In this document: positions 22,301 through 29,995 of the stretch, in pieces
Layout of the letters: every line of letters starts with the position of its first letter
How positions within the stretch are numbered: the stretch's first letter is position 1
DNA from: a virus
IMG/VR virus record: IMGVR_UViG_3300027917_000042
Coordinates: 1 to 64,000 of that record
Strand: one strand, 5' to 3'
Length of the DNA stretch: 64,000 nucleotides
Made by a program: the position numbers and the translations under genes
Notes under the pieces: model-generated
Seen by the model: the letters and a program-made list of their open reading frames with translations, nothing else
What the model was told of the DNA's origin: nothing
Databases searched by the model: none

Positions 22301-25300
22301 ATCTTCTGCGACGTTGCCTTCGACATTGAACTGGTGGTTCTCGTAGATCCAGTACCATTTGGCGACCAGCCCACTGTTGTACTCTTTCTCCCAGTCTTCT
22401 TTATTGCTTGACGTGAGAATATCTGAAGCGATGTACTCGCCGTCAATCTCGGTTTCGTTGTTGCTGGCATACTCGCGCAGCTCGTTCTCGTAGTCAGCAT
22501 CATCTTCTTCAACAGCATCCCGCTCTTGGCTGTACCAATGCTCCGCGATGCCTCGCCATCCAGCGTCCTCCAGCTTCTTGTCGAGCGCATCACTGGTGCC
22601 GAATGCTGATGTACCGAACTGCTCTTTCATTTCCTCCTCGGCCTTGGCGTCGAGGAAGCTGTTGTAATCGTCGTAGTCCGGGTGGCTTTCTTCGTCCGGG
22701 CTTGTTGAAGTAAAGCTATCCGCTTCCGCCCAGTCGAGATCCGACTTGGGATTTGTGACCGTGACCTTGACGCCCACTTCCCCAACCCAGTTCAGCATCA
22801 CCTGAACCGGGATCCTTTTAGCTGGACGTTCTCCGTATCTGACGATCATGGACCGGAGGTCGTTATATTCCTCCTCCATGTCCCGAATGCGTTTCACCAT
22901 TCGCCTGACCGCCCGATAGGTGGCGTCGGTGTCGCTCAATCCTTGCGTGTAATCCTGCCAGCTGTACCGCTGGTCATAATTTTCGAGTCCGGCCCGGCTG
23001 ATCTCAGCGGTGCCGTTGACAAGCGCATTGACGATCGTCTTCCGATGGTACATATCGGTGCGACTGGGCCAGAGCGTACTGGCAATCTTTTCTTCGAGCT
23101 GGCCGCGTTCGACATCAAGCTCATCCTTGCGACTGTACGCCGCCTCGACATCCTTGTCGGGGTACAGATGGAACACCTCGTCGATCTTGTCATCGCGCCT
23201 GCCGCTCCAGTGCCGGTAAATGTCGTTGATGGTCGGGCTTTCAAGCAGCGTGTCGATGTCGGTCCAGTCAAGCTCATCTTGTTTGATCAAGCCTTTCTTG
23301 ACTGCCGACGCGATCTCCTGCTGCCACTGCTCCTTGGTCCGGCCACCCGATTTGATCTCGGGCAAAGAGCCGAGCCAGCGATGCAGGGCGCTGTAGAAAT
23401 GCGGCGAGTACATCGAGAAGCGGTGGTTGCGGTGCAGCTTGACCACCTGATGCTTGTAGCCGCCGGGCCGGTGAACGAAGTTCCAGCCTTCCGAAATGAT
23501 GCCCCGGATCTGCCGCTTGGTGATGCCGTGGCCCTTGCCCATAGCGCGGTCCAGCCAGACCCGGAACATCTCCACCAGATCCTCGATGATCTGCTTCATC
23601 TTCTCGGGAATGGATTTGCTGCGCAGGGCCTGCCCCGTGTAGTAGGCGATCACTTCTTCAGACGCGATGCGGCGCTGCGTCAAATCAGCGACGTTCAGCC
23701 CATTGCGTTTGGCGGCATCCTTGACCAGATCGGGAAACGTATTCCAGATCCGATCCATGACCCGTTCCCACTGCGCCGTGGACAAGACACCCTGTGTCCC
23801 GTAGTGGCCGACCACCTCGTGCAACAGGGTCTCGATCGCATCCTCGTTGGTGTTGATGTTGGCCCCGATCAGGTAGACCGTGTCGAACATCCCGTGGATG
23901 TCGTACATGCCCTGCGTCCGGGTCAGCGCCTGCGACTGTGGATCCTGTGCCTGCTCCTCTTTCAGCTTCAGGTAGATGTCGTGCGGCAGATCTTCAACGG
24001 TCTCCACCACGATCACCCGGGGCGCTGAGTTCATGCGCCGGTAAACCTGCCTGACAGCGTTCTGGACTGCCTGCTTGCCGAGCCCCTTACCTTCGTTGGT
24101 CTTCTTCTTGCTGTAGCGCGTCGCCTTTCTGGGACGGCGCTCGTAGAGGAACGGAGCCTCGGCCCTGAGCCGGAATCCGTTGCGCTTGTACCAGTTCACC
24201 AGCTGACCACGGGTCAGACCTTCCTCGCCGAACGGCACCGGGTTCAGCTGCAGGGTGACGCCGTGCTTGTCAGCCAGCTCGTTGATGCGACGCAGCGCCA
24301 TGCCGCCGTCGCCCTTGTTGATCTCGAAGGCCCGGATGGACTCGATGCTGATGGTATTCTTGTCAGCCGGGCGCAGCTGGGCAGCCGCCTTCCATTCAAC
24401 GATCCGCTCAGGCGCACCGAACGGATTGGCCTCGGTGCCTTCCATCCATTCCTTGATCATCGCCTCGACGTTTTTGCCATAGTCCGGCGTCGAGATCTTG
24501 ACCTTGCGGCTGAACCGCTTGGGCTCTTTCAGGGTCAGGGTGCCGTCCTCGCTGACGCTGATGCGCATGTCGTCGAGCGACTGGCCGGTAGTCGGGGCCT
24601 GATGCTCGGCCCTGCGTTGGTCCATCAGCCTGCGCAGCTCGCTGTCTGGCACGCGCTGCCACGTATTGAGGTTGATACCTTCGGTCGGTTCGCGCCCGGC
24701 CTTCTCAGCGAGCGCCTGCTCGGTCTCCTGAAGGCTCTTCAGAACGTCCTTGATCGCCACCCTGCGAGCGGCATTCGGCATGAACCCATATTCCCCGGGG
24801 TCACCGAACTCGCCCGTCAGGCTGCGGTACATCGCGTCTGACAGGTTGGTGTTGTACTCTTGGGTGAACTGCTCTTCGCTGATCGTGATGCCGACCTGTT
24901 CCAGCAGCATGCGCTGAAGGCGGAACGCAAGGTCTTCCCACTCCAAGGCCCGCTGCGCTTCTTTCAGCGTCATTGGGCGCTGCTCGACCAGCTTCTGGTT
25001 CGGTGGCTTGCCACGCGGCAGCATGGCGATCCGGCCCAGCCTGCCATAACGGTAGCTGTCGCCGTACTTCTCCTGCATCAGCTGTTCAGTGATGCCGTGA
25101 GCAATCTCGTGGGAGACCCGCCATGCGCGGGTGTACTCGGTATCCTTGAAGGATCCGCGCTCGACCTCTGGGTCGTAGATCCAGACGGTGCCCTGCTCGT
25201 ACCCTTGCTTCTTCAGCTTGGGCAAGCGGAACCGATCCGGGTCGTAACTGAAAACTTCCAGCTCGTACCCGTAATCGGCGAGTAGCTTCTCGGTGGTGCC

Positions 25301-28300
25301 CTGCGGATTGTCGATCGCAGGGGCGAGGTTGTAGATCTTCAGCCGGTTGGTGGTCGGTTCCTTTCGCAAGGAACCGAACCGACCGTAGATCTCTACTTGG
25401 GCTCGTCCTCCGTGGTCGAGTCGATCCACGGGTACTGGTGCGGCAGCCGACCTTGGTGAGGTCTTTGCGCGACCGGCCCAGCGTTTGGTGACCTGCTCGG
25501 CCCGCCCACGCCAATCGTCAAGCCGCGATTCAAGGCCCGGGCGTCGGGCTTGTATTTCATCACGTAGTCGAGATCCTTTTTCGTCAGCTTCCCAGTCATG
25601 TACGGTTCTCCTGTATCCAGATGACTCCACCGTCATTGGTGAAGAATCGTCTTTGATTATACCGAAAGGTGTTGAAATTTCCGAGATCCATGAGCGAACC
25701 CCGTCCAGCCACTTCGCGTTGTTTGCGGCCTTCTTTCTCGATGTGGACGGAGCCTCTCCGGTTTCCGGGTCAACGCCGTCCAGATTGATCAGGGTAATTT
25801 CGTCCGGCTCTGTGACCGTGAACCCCTGTCCCGGGAAGTACTGTTCGAGCATCGCTGCCAGCAAGCCGATGTCCTCGCTGGTCAGGGCCTTATCGAATCT
25901 GACGGCGAATGCTTGATCGTAGCCCTCCTTGTTTGGGGATGGCGGCTCTTTCGCCTCGCTCTTCACCGGGCGGAACCAGATCACCGAATCCTGCCGGTAG
26001 ATGTATTGCAGCGCCTTGGCGATGATGTCCGCCGTGTTCCTGTCGTAGCCCTCTGCCGCCTTTAACAGCGGCGCTTCCATCAAGGCTCCGGGCGCGGTGG
26101 TGCCAAGATAGCCGCCACGCATCTGCTCGGTGACGTACAGCGGCAGACCCAGTGCATCGAGCAACTCGTTGCGCCCGTCATCCGCGCCAAGGACGTTGAG
26201 CATTTCCTCGGTGAACTGGGTGCGCTCCGCGTCTGTCAGGCGAGCCAGCACCCGGCCCTCGTTGAAGCTCTCAGAAGGAATGGTCTCGAATGCCGCGTTG
26301 GCCGAGGATCCGCGAATCAGCTCAGCAAACGATCCCCGGCGACCGCCACGAGCCAGCACCCAGAGCGCCGCCTGAAACTGGCGCGGCCTGTAGTCGGTGT
26401 TGTACTGCTGGTTGTAATCCGCTGTCGCATCGACGATAACCTTGCGGGCGAATTCGTATTGGTTCGGCGTCAGTTTTTCTTCGTTCGTGAACCCGAACTC
26501 GCGAGCCATCCACAGATCAATCGTCACCGCATCCGGGTAGCGGTCCTGCTCGAATGTCGCATCCCACAGGTTGCGGTAGAAGTTGAGCAGTTTTGGACCA
26601 ACCCCCCGGGTGTTGATGGTCAGCTCGTCTGCTTCGAGGGCCTTGATCAAGTCCTCGTTGCCCATCAGGGCACCGGGGATCTTGGTCAGGTCACTGAGAC
26701 GACCTTCTTTGTAAGCGTTGTAGATCCCGGTGATCCACTTCGTGACATTGGTTTCAACGGAGGTGTTCGGCGACATGAGCGCCAGCAGGCGCACCATCTT
26801 CTCCATGTCCTGCATGTCGCCCTTGACGAGCTTGCGGATCACGGCTCCGGCGTCTTCGTACCACGTCCACGCATCGGGCGGGATCAGCGCCCGGCCACCA
26901 CCATCCTTGCCCTCGCCACGGCGGACCCGGTTGCGCAGCTTGGTGACGAAGCGACCCACCGCCCGGACGTCTTTGATGCCGGGCGGTGAGCCAACCGGCT
27001 TTTCGCCCCGGGTTGGATACCGCTCCTGATACCACTCGCCAGAAGGTGCCCGGCGGCGTCTCCTCACCCGGGAGAGGGAAGGGGTGGTGATGGAGGGGTG
27101 CCGCCGGGCATTACTGACCCAGCGATCCACGCTGGGTTTCTGGTCAAGCGCAGGTTTTGGAATCGATATCGGCCCCTCAGGAAGGTCGATGGTATCGAGG
27201 TTCTGTGGATCGTCAGGATCCACCATCATCTCGCGCAAACGCTTCAGCCGACTTGTGGCAAGGTCGAACTTCTGTTCGCCAAGCGCCACCGCTACGTCCC
27301 GGGCGGTCTTCTGAGCCTCATTGTATGCGGGCAGCTTGCGGTGTTCGTCGGCGTATTCCTTCAACGCCCGATCCACCAGCTCGCGGTAATCCTCGAAGGT
27401 CGGAGCTTTGCCCGTTTTTTCCTCGAACTTCTTCCACCACTTCGGCGCGAACCGGGGTTCTTCCTGCCAGAGCCGGAAGTTGTTCTGCAGATTCTCCTCG
27501 AACTCCCGCTTGAATCCATACGGATTGGTGAGGTAGCTGATGCCTCGCTGGACCTTGGGCCACACAAACTCCAGCCCCTGATCCCGGCTCTCGTTGGCGG
27601 TGCGCTCAGACATGCGGTGCGTCAGGTCGCCGAGATGCTCGACCATCACCTGCATCACGCCACCCCCGGTCAGGGACTGGGCCCGCAGCATCGCCATCTC
27701 CGGCTTGCCGCGCTGCGCGTCAGCCAGCGCCTCGAAATCCTGCTTGGCGTCACGAGTAAACCCGTACTCGTCCCGACCATCGTCGCCAGACCCTCGCACG
27801 TAACGCAGGATGCTGGGATCAAGCGCGATCGCCTCGCCGCTGTCACTAATGATCGCGTCGTAACCTTCCCGCCGGATGAACTCGAATTCCTCAGGGCGCA
27901 GCTGATCGAATGCATCTCGCGGCAGCTGCAGGGGATTTTCCGGGTTGATAGTGACCGACAGCATGCCTTCCCGGCGTTTCTTCTCCAGCCGGGGCATGCC
28001 GCCCGCTTCCATGTCGGCGTAGAAGACCTTGCCTTGGATCTGCTTGGCGAGGTCAGTTTCTGTCGGGGCCTGCCCGATCAGGCTCTCGACATCGCCCATG
28101 GAGCGAACTTTCTGGCGCAGCTCCGCGTCGGTCAGGCGAGTGATGTCCGGCGTGCGTGACTGTCGGATCCGCTGATCGAGCGCCTGCGCCCGGGTCTGGC
28201 CTTCGCCCACCAGCTGCCGCCTGCCCTCGGGTGTCAGGGTCATGCGACCCTCGGCGGCATTCAGCACCCGGCCAAGACCGGAACGCTGCAGGTTGAACAT

Positions 28301-29995
28301 CTCCTCGTCGGTCAGGGGATCGCCATTGGCGACGCGCTGCAGGGTGTCGTTGCTGACATCCCTGACTTCCATGCCTGCTTGGGCAGCCTCTTCGGCGCTG
28401 ACCTCGTCGGCCCGTTCAATGTAATCATCTCGTGGAGGTGGCTCAGAGCCACTCTCCTGCGCTCTGATGCGATCCGCAAGGTAACCGAGCCCACCACCAG
28501 CCGCACCCAGTCCAGCGCCTCCCAGAGCGGCTGGGAAGCCGCCCTCCGTGAGAATCTTGGCTGCCTCGACGTAGTCCCCGTTTTCCAGCGCGGTATTGAG
28601 CTTGTCGCGGGTCTCTTCGTCGTACACCAGACCCGCCACGTTCTGCATTGTTTCCTGCAGGAACTCGGTCGCGCCTTCGCCGGTCATCGCCAGCGCCAGT
28701 CGTCCGACAAGGCTCTTGCCCCCGGGCAGCTTGCCGAGGATGGCATCGAGGCCGGTCTTCTCCAACGCCGCGTTGACCGCTCCGGTCACCGAGGTCGCGA
28801 TCACATACTGGTCATCCGAGATCTCGGAGCCTGTCATCTCTTCGAACTCGTTGATGTTCCCGGCCTGATCCATGGCCTCCATCCAGCCCATGAAAGACAT
28901 TGGCGAGCCGGTCTGGCTGGCGAGGTAGGCCGCGTACAAGGTCGGAATGCCCTGACCGATGGCCGCGCCGAGAACATCCGGGTTCTTCGCCGCCTCCCAC
29001 AAGAGCGCGACATCACCCTCTTCGAGGAACCGCTCCCATGCTTTCTGTCCCTCTTCGATACCCGCCGCTTTCTCTTTGAACATCGGCACGGTGTCGTTGA
29101 GGATCTGCATCGAGCGACCGATCTCGTCGGCCACGTCGCTGGTGCCCGCCGCGTGGAACTTGCCGAAGTCGTGGCCTTTGGCAATCTTGTCGAGGATCAG
29201 GGTCGGAGCCCCGAACGGGTTCAGCCAGTCCGGCACGCCCCGCTCCTGCAGCGCACGGTATGCGCCACGGGTATATCTGGAGGCCGACTCCGGCGTGCGG
29301 TAGATCATCTCGCTCATGCCGAGCGTGCCTTCGATGCCGCCCGCAGCCCCGGTCTCGGCAAATTGCCCGAGCCAACTGCCCTCGTCTTGCGGCTCGGCTG
29401 GCATGTATTTCTTCCATGGCCCCTGATCGCCTGACTGAGTCAGGTTCTGGGGCATGCTGGGAGAAATTTTGGTAGCGTCTATTTCCTCCGGCGTCCATGG
29501 ACGGCCCGTGTCTGGATTGATTTCCTGCTGCTCTGGCTGCTGGGTCTGGTATTTCGACCATGGGCCCTCGTCCTGTGGGGCCTCCATGCGAGCCATCACT
29601 TTCTGGACATAGGGCTCGGTCTCCTGCCGCTTCGGCAGCGAAGCATAATCTCGCCCGGACGCCAGCCACCTGTCCGCGTTGCGTGGCCCGGCGTTGTACG
29701 CGATCAGCGCCGCTTCGGTATCGCCGCCGTACTTGCGGTACATGGCCGACAAGTATTCCTCGCCCTTCTGCTGCAGCGCCATCGGATCTTCCCATTTCTC
29801 CTCAGGCAATGGCTCAACGCCGTACCCCGGATCCCGCAAGGTCTCCGGCATAGTCTGCATCGTGCCAATCGCACCGACTGGAGAAACCGCGCTGGGATCA
29901 GCGCCGCTCTCGGCGTAGCGCACCGCTTCAAACAGGCGGGGGTCTGGATCCTGAGGCCGCTGGTACTTCGACCAAGGCCCGGCGGGCGTCGTCAT
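16310..29995 (-). CDS. Giant polyvalent virion protein with lytic transglycosylase domain (4561 aa)
   Basis: The largest gene, over a fifth of the window, in one uninterrupted frame. Residues 20-120 form an SLT lytic transglycosylase: Glu29-Ser30, 'GAIGTMQTMP' (41-50) and 'AYNAG' (99-103). Three GPW(S/K)KY linkers follow (6-11, 144-149, 192-197), then an Ala/Gly-rich, partly hydrophobic region (about 205-560). About 1040-1240 is a helical block also seen in polyvalent proteins. 'SHEIAHG' places a zincin HExxH at His1629-His1633. A GNAT-like stretch lies at about 1835-1955, and a second metal-type motif 'HEVVGHYG' at 2059-2066. 'DEIQSDWHQ' (2664-2672) and 'DPAPFEKTYH' (about 3025) mark a further conserved block. 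From about 3490 comes the large polyvalent C-terminal region with a probable membrane span near 4139-4158. It is probably an ejected virion protein that cuts peptidoglycan and carries enzymes into the host. Domain calls are from motifs. Confidence 0.9.
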   Translation of the reverse strand: MTTPAGPWSKYQRPQDPDPRLFEAVRYAESGADPSAVSPVGAIGTMQTMPETLRDPGYGVEPLPEEKWEDPMALQQKGEEYLSAMYRKYGGDTEAALIAYNAGPRNADRWLASGRDYASLPKRQETEPYVQKVMARMEAPQDEGPWSKYQTQQPEQQEINPDTGRPWTPEEIDATKISPSMPQNLTQSGDQGPWKKYMPAEPQDEGSWLGQFAETGAAGGIEGTLGMSEMIYRTPESASRYTRGAYRALQERGVPDWLNPFGAPTLILDKIAKGHDFGKFHAAGTSDVADEIGRSMQILNDTVPMFKEKAAGIEEGQKAWERFLEEGDVALLWEAAKNPDVLGAAIGQGIPTLYAAYLASQTGSPMSFMGWMEAMDQAGNINEFEEMTGSEISDDQYVIATSVTGAVNAALEKTGLDAILGKLPGGKSLVGRLALAMTGEGATEFLQETMQNVAGLVYDEETRDKLNTALENGDYVEAAKILTEGGFPAALGGAGLGAAGGGLGYLADRIRAQESGSEPPPRDDYIERADEVSAEEAAQAGMEVRDVSNDTLQRVANGDPLTDEEMFNLQRSGLGRVLNAAEGRMTLTPEGRRQLVGEGQTRAQALDQRIRQSRTPDITRLTDAELRQKVRSMGDVESLIGQAPTETDLAKQIQGKVFYADMEAGGMPRLEKKRREGMLSVTINPENPLQLPRDAFDQLRPEEFEFIRREGYDAIISDSGEAIALDPSILRYVRGSGDDGRDEYGFTRDAKQDFEALADAQRGKPEMAMLRAQSLTGGGVMQVMVEHLGDLTHRMSERTANESRDQGLEFVWPKVQRGISYLTNPYGFKREFEENLQNNFRLWQEEPRFAPKWWKKFEEKTGKAPTFEDYRELVDRALKEYADEHRKLPAYNEAQKTARDVAVALGEQKFDLATSRLKRLREMMVDPDDPQNLDTIDLPEGPISIPKPALDQKPSVDRWVSNARRHPSITTPSLSRVRRRRRAPSGEWYQERYPTRGEKPVGSPPGIKDVRAVGRFVTKLRNRVRRGEGKDGGGRALIPPDAWTWYEDAGAVIRKLVKGDMQDMEKMVRLLALMSPNTSVETNVTKWITGIYNAYKEGRLSDLTKIPGALMGNEDLIKALEADELTINTRGVGPKLLNFYRNLWDATFEQDRYPDAVTIDLWMAREFGFTNEEKLTPNQYEFARKVIVDATADYNQQYNTDYRPRQFQAALWVLARGGRRGSFAELIRGSSANAAFETIPSESFNEGRVLARLTDAERTQFTEEMLNVLGADDGRNELLDALGLPLYVTEQMRGGYLGTTAPGALMEAPLLKAAEGYDRNTADIIAKALQYIYRQDSVIWFRPVKSEAKEPPSPNKEGYDQAFAVRFDKALTSEDIGLLAAMLEQYFPGQGFTVTEPDEITLINLDGVDPETGEAPSTSRKKAANNAKWLDGVRSWISEISTPFGIIKDDSSPMTVESSGYRRTVHDWEADEKGSRLRDEIQARRPGLESRLDDWRGRAEQVTKRWAGRAKTSPRSAAAPVPVDRLDHGGRAQVEIYGRFGSLRKEPTTNRLKIYNLAPAIDNPQGTTEKLLADYGYELEVFSYDPDRFRLPKLKKQGYEQGTVWIYDPEVERGSFKDTEYTRAWRVSHEIAHGITEQLMQEKYGDSYRYGRLGRIAMLPRGKPPNQKLVEQRPMTLKEAQRALEWEDLAFRLQRMLLEQVGITISEEQFTQEYNTNLSDAMYRSLTGEFGDPGEYGFMPNAARRVAIKDVLKSLQETEQALAEKAGREPTEGINLNTWQRVPDSELRRLMDQRRAEHQAPTTGQSLDDMRISVSEDGTLTLKEPKRFSRKVKISTPDYGKNVEAMIKEWMEGTEANPFGAPERIVEWKAAAQLRPADKNTISIESIRAFEINKGDGGMALRRINELADKHGVTLQLNPVPFGEEGLTRGQLVNWYKRNGFRLRAEAPFLYERRPRKATRYSKKKTNEGKGLGKQAVQNAVRQVYRRMNSAPRVIVVETVEDLPHDIYLKLKEEQAQDPQSQALTRTQGMYDIHGMFDTVYLIGANINTNEDAIETLLHEVVGHYGTQGVLSTAQWERVMDRIWNTFPDLVKDAAKRNGLNVADLTQRRIASEEVIAYYTGQALRSKSIPEKMKQIIEDLVEMFRVWLDRAMGKGHGITKRQIRGIISEGWNFVHRPGGYKHQVVKLHRNHRFSMYSPHFYSALHRWLGSLPEIKSGGRTKEQWQQEIASAVKKGLIKQDELDWTDIDTLLESPTINDIYRHWSGRRDDKIDEVFHLYPDKDVEAAYSRKDELDVERGQLEEKIASTLWPSRTDMYHRKTIVNALVNGTAEISRAGLENYDQRYSWQDYTQGLSDTDATYRAVRRMVKRIRDMEEEYNDLRSMIVRYGERPAKRIPVQVMLNWVGEVGVKVTVTNPKSDLDWAEADSFTSTSPDEESHPDYDDYNSFLDAKAEEEMKEQFGTSAFGTSDALDKKLEDAGWRGIAEHWYSQERDAVEEDDADYENELREYASNNETEIDGEYIASDILTSSNKEDWEKEYNSGLVAKWYWIYENHQFNVEGNVAEDEYDLTIDGTDWGTAMAAEDVTESIREWVDEQEQLPATKWTGPSYNLEGGEDYEETLIQWDINETLFTADAHWDDIPNIIVHLRHDIRYTPDGEKILFIDEIQSDWHQELRDAGVKSPETARRLKEEIHQLHLNEYNRSVRPKGETLIEDALETMSFVDLMDFIVYGETHKQWNDNPSAEQLMENPGGPAFHFRQKWLDQVVGKHPRNQFQNLSTLDSKHAAPLGRVTDQMLEALGTFANRAMLERLAQNNTPHKNENEAQYGAIIANALTGKFAYFREYDGKTVIAYPKAKVSDDGTHTYQWYDGSPAPDWRATGSAGWVDAVITPDDIKEIFAPDKVAEIKSTLIKQLFRSLRDLDLTYDVTHPEFDQQNRMVTGAYAEALAGYLNKISRNGQGPLFDETTLVPAQEWLPQSYKERGGDYKLSDLVNDLSDFRDSSIGQMALEFTEREDKIHRAETGMDPAPFEKTYHLLALKWALAEANRRGIKKVAIANGEVHGFRWNAGQLYDYVEVVSSSNVEGFAGPNALFQNTPSNEIPPESEFKDTSIARKFQKARDAGYSGNLYEWANENVDRLYRLQTYDKGEAKTRYVVTREDLPQFLGNAVAKQVIADEEEARSASGSDVNFVGVDAVDLTGHRQMAAGGYSPRFMTGSRSVYNKIQPNVFTNKLLKKFGTKVEWGAIKGKPNMEAGMIPYFDKPIEAVEKEIRQKYRVKETRMTEEEIDEYIANSYGEEVTVPEDVDFGKYRINTRALGASRQWADDAVFREKIWKRPKSMGDKYRMLSGQQGEFREVEVNDYYLIATKEEVAAERQRIKREPIFVLQKKVTRVTSSGDKTGWNSQADPAKAITTYGTRADWVSDEDKRLYHMDSRDVRKQLEAIVMDELESAAKAFGAWMIDIPPKLETELNDRGLPLFSRAPPPEQAEGLKELDQKVAGEGPGPLERFQSFVYRVLGVENKKAHIEQALLDQFAGIRHAIRSYYGQQGLPPELDPYKHAHLTTSPDSQIYVTLMEGTLEWRDGVSQVKEGSNGLLKILEPVGKRIDEWGKFMVARRAKRLYLEGIGKEGSEGMLFNIKQHLERTQSVPFGKLADVGAEQYMRAPPSELEWIREAVWQGILDGSLPQEIQDQIQRAGREQLLSPKAIAAGLWLGEQNPVFEQVADDYAQFMKEMLDWAQTAGVINPETRPLWENADYIPFYRLRDDQLGAGFSEQSGTVPPTLTGTSAVARQMLTQGLANQRSPIRKLRGGKSMLGNPMENILINLNMLMQTTMRNNAALMTIDALDGSGMVTKVKGFEFLEEKTIAEGDLKRRLSNVGIDVADMDQAALSALKKMWVVGTPKDPDVITILRNGKKEFYHVHDELLFRSLTAINQRHFQSFFGSLAMAPFRFTKRLLTTMITLDPAFMGANWMRDGPMAFVNSRYAKMLRPDRSLAGIGEALTLSKQMKTMMASGAAFYSGYINAGDPAAMSKSIKRAVRRSGVKGKILNTPFRLAHAYNDVAAAMENSNRIAYGYKPALDETGSVMEAVFESKDLMNFAKHGDLPIVAFFIQTVPFLNARMQGLYRYGQRQMGEGVKAAGVTLLKSMIITMATLALYWYNRDDERYKRLTQEDKDLYWHFWVGDMHYRQPKPFEVGALYGTVPERMWEWIESDADDATKLAMDRLGWIIGEMFNFDLRQIQLVTPLVEAARNYNSFFKGPIVPYYLQKVDPRYQYTETTSPTAREIAEAMPYDWPMLPDFIESPMMVEHIMRGYFGTLGSYIMMATDTAIRAQSDKYAKAPQLRADQLPIMKRFWRGYEPPVSYEKMEDGRNVIVLPKVEEGATFPRRTAWESMLYDFRKAAVQVEETMRDIEEGERLPDHLEKGYMARRARYFKGLTNEQVYDAIRDVKDSSKEIREIRKEIDEVMRNKVMTPEAKLMELEKKYREIEKAALEWYVGRPGSGFKEPGEDVRPEELPPLIMTEEMWEERQKLSDEEVIGWLQKKYPATAELYADVSKGGLR

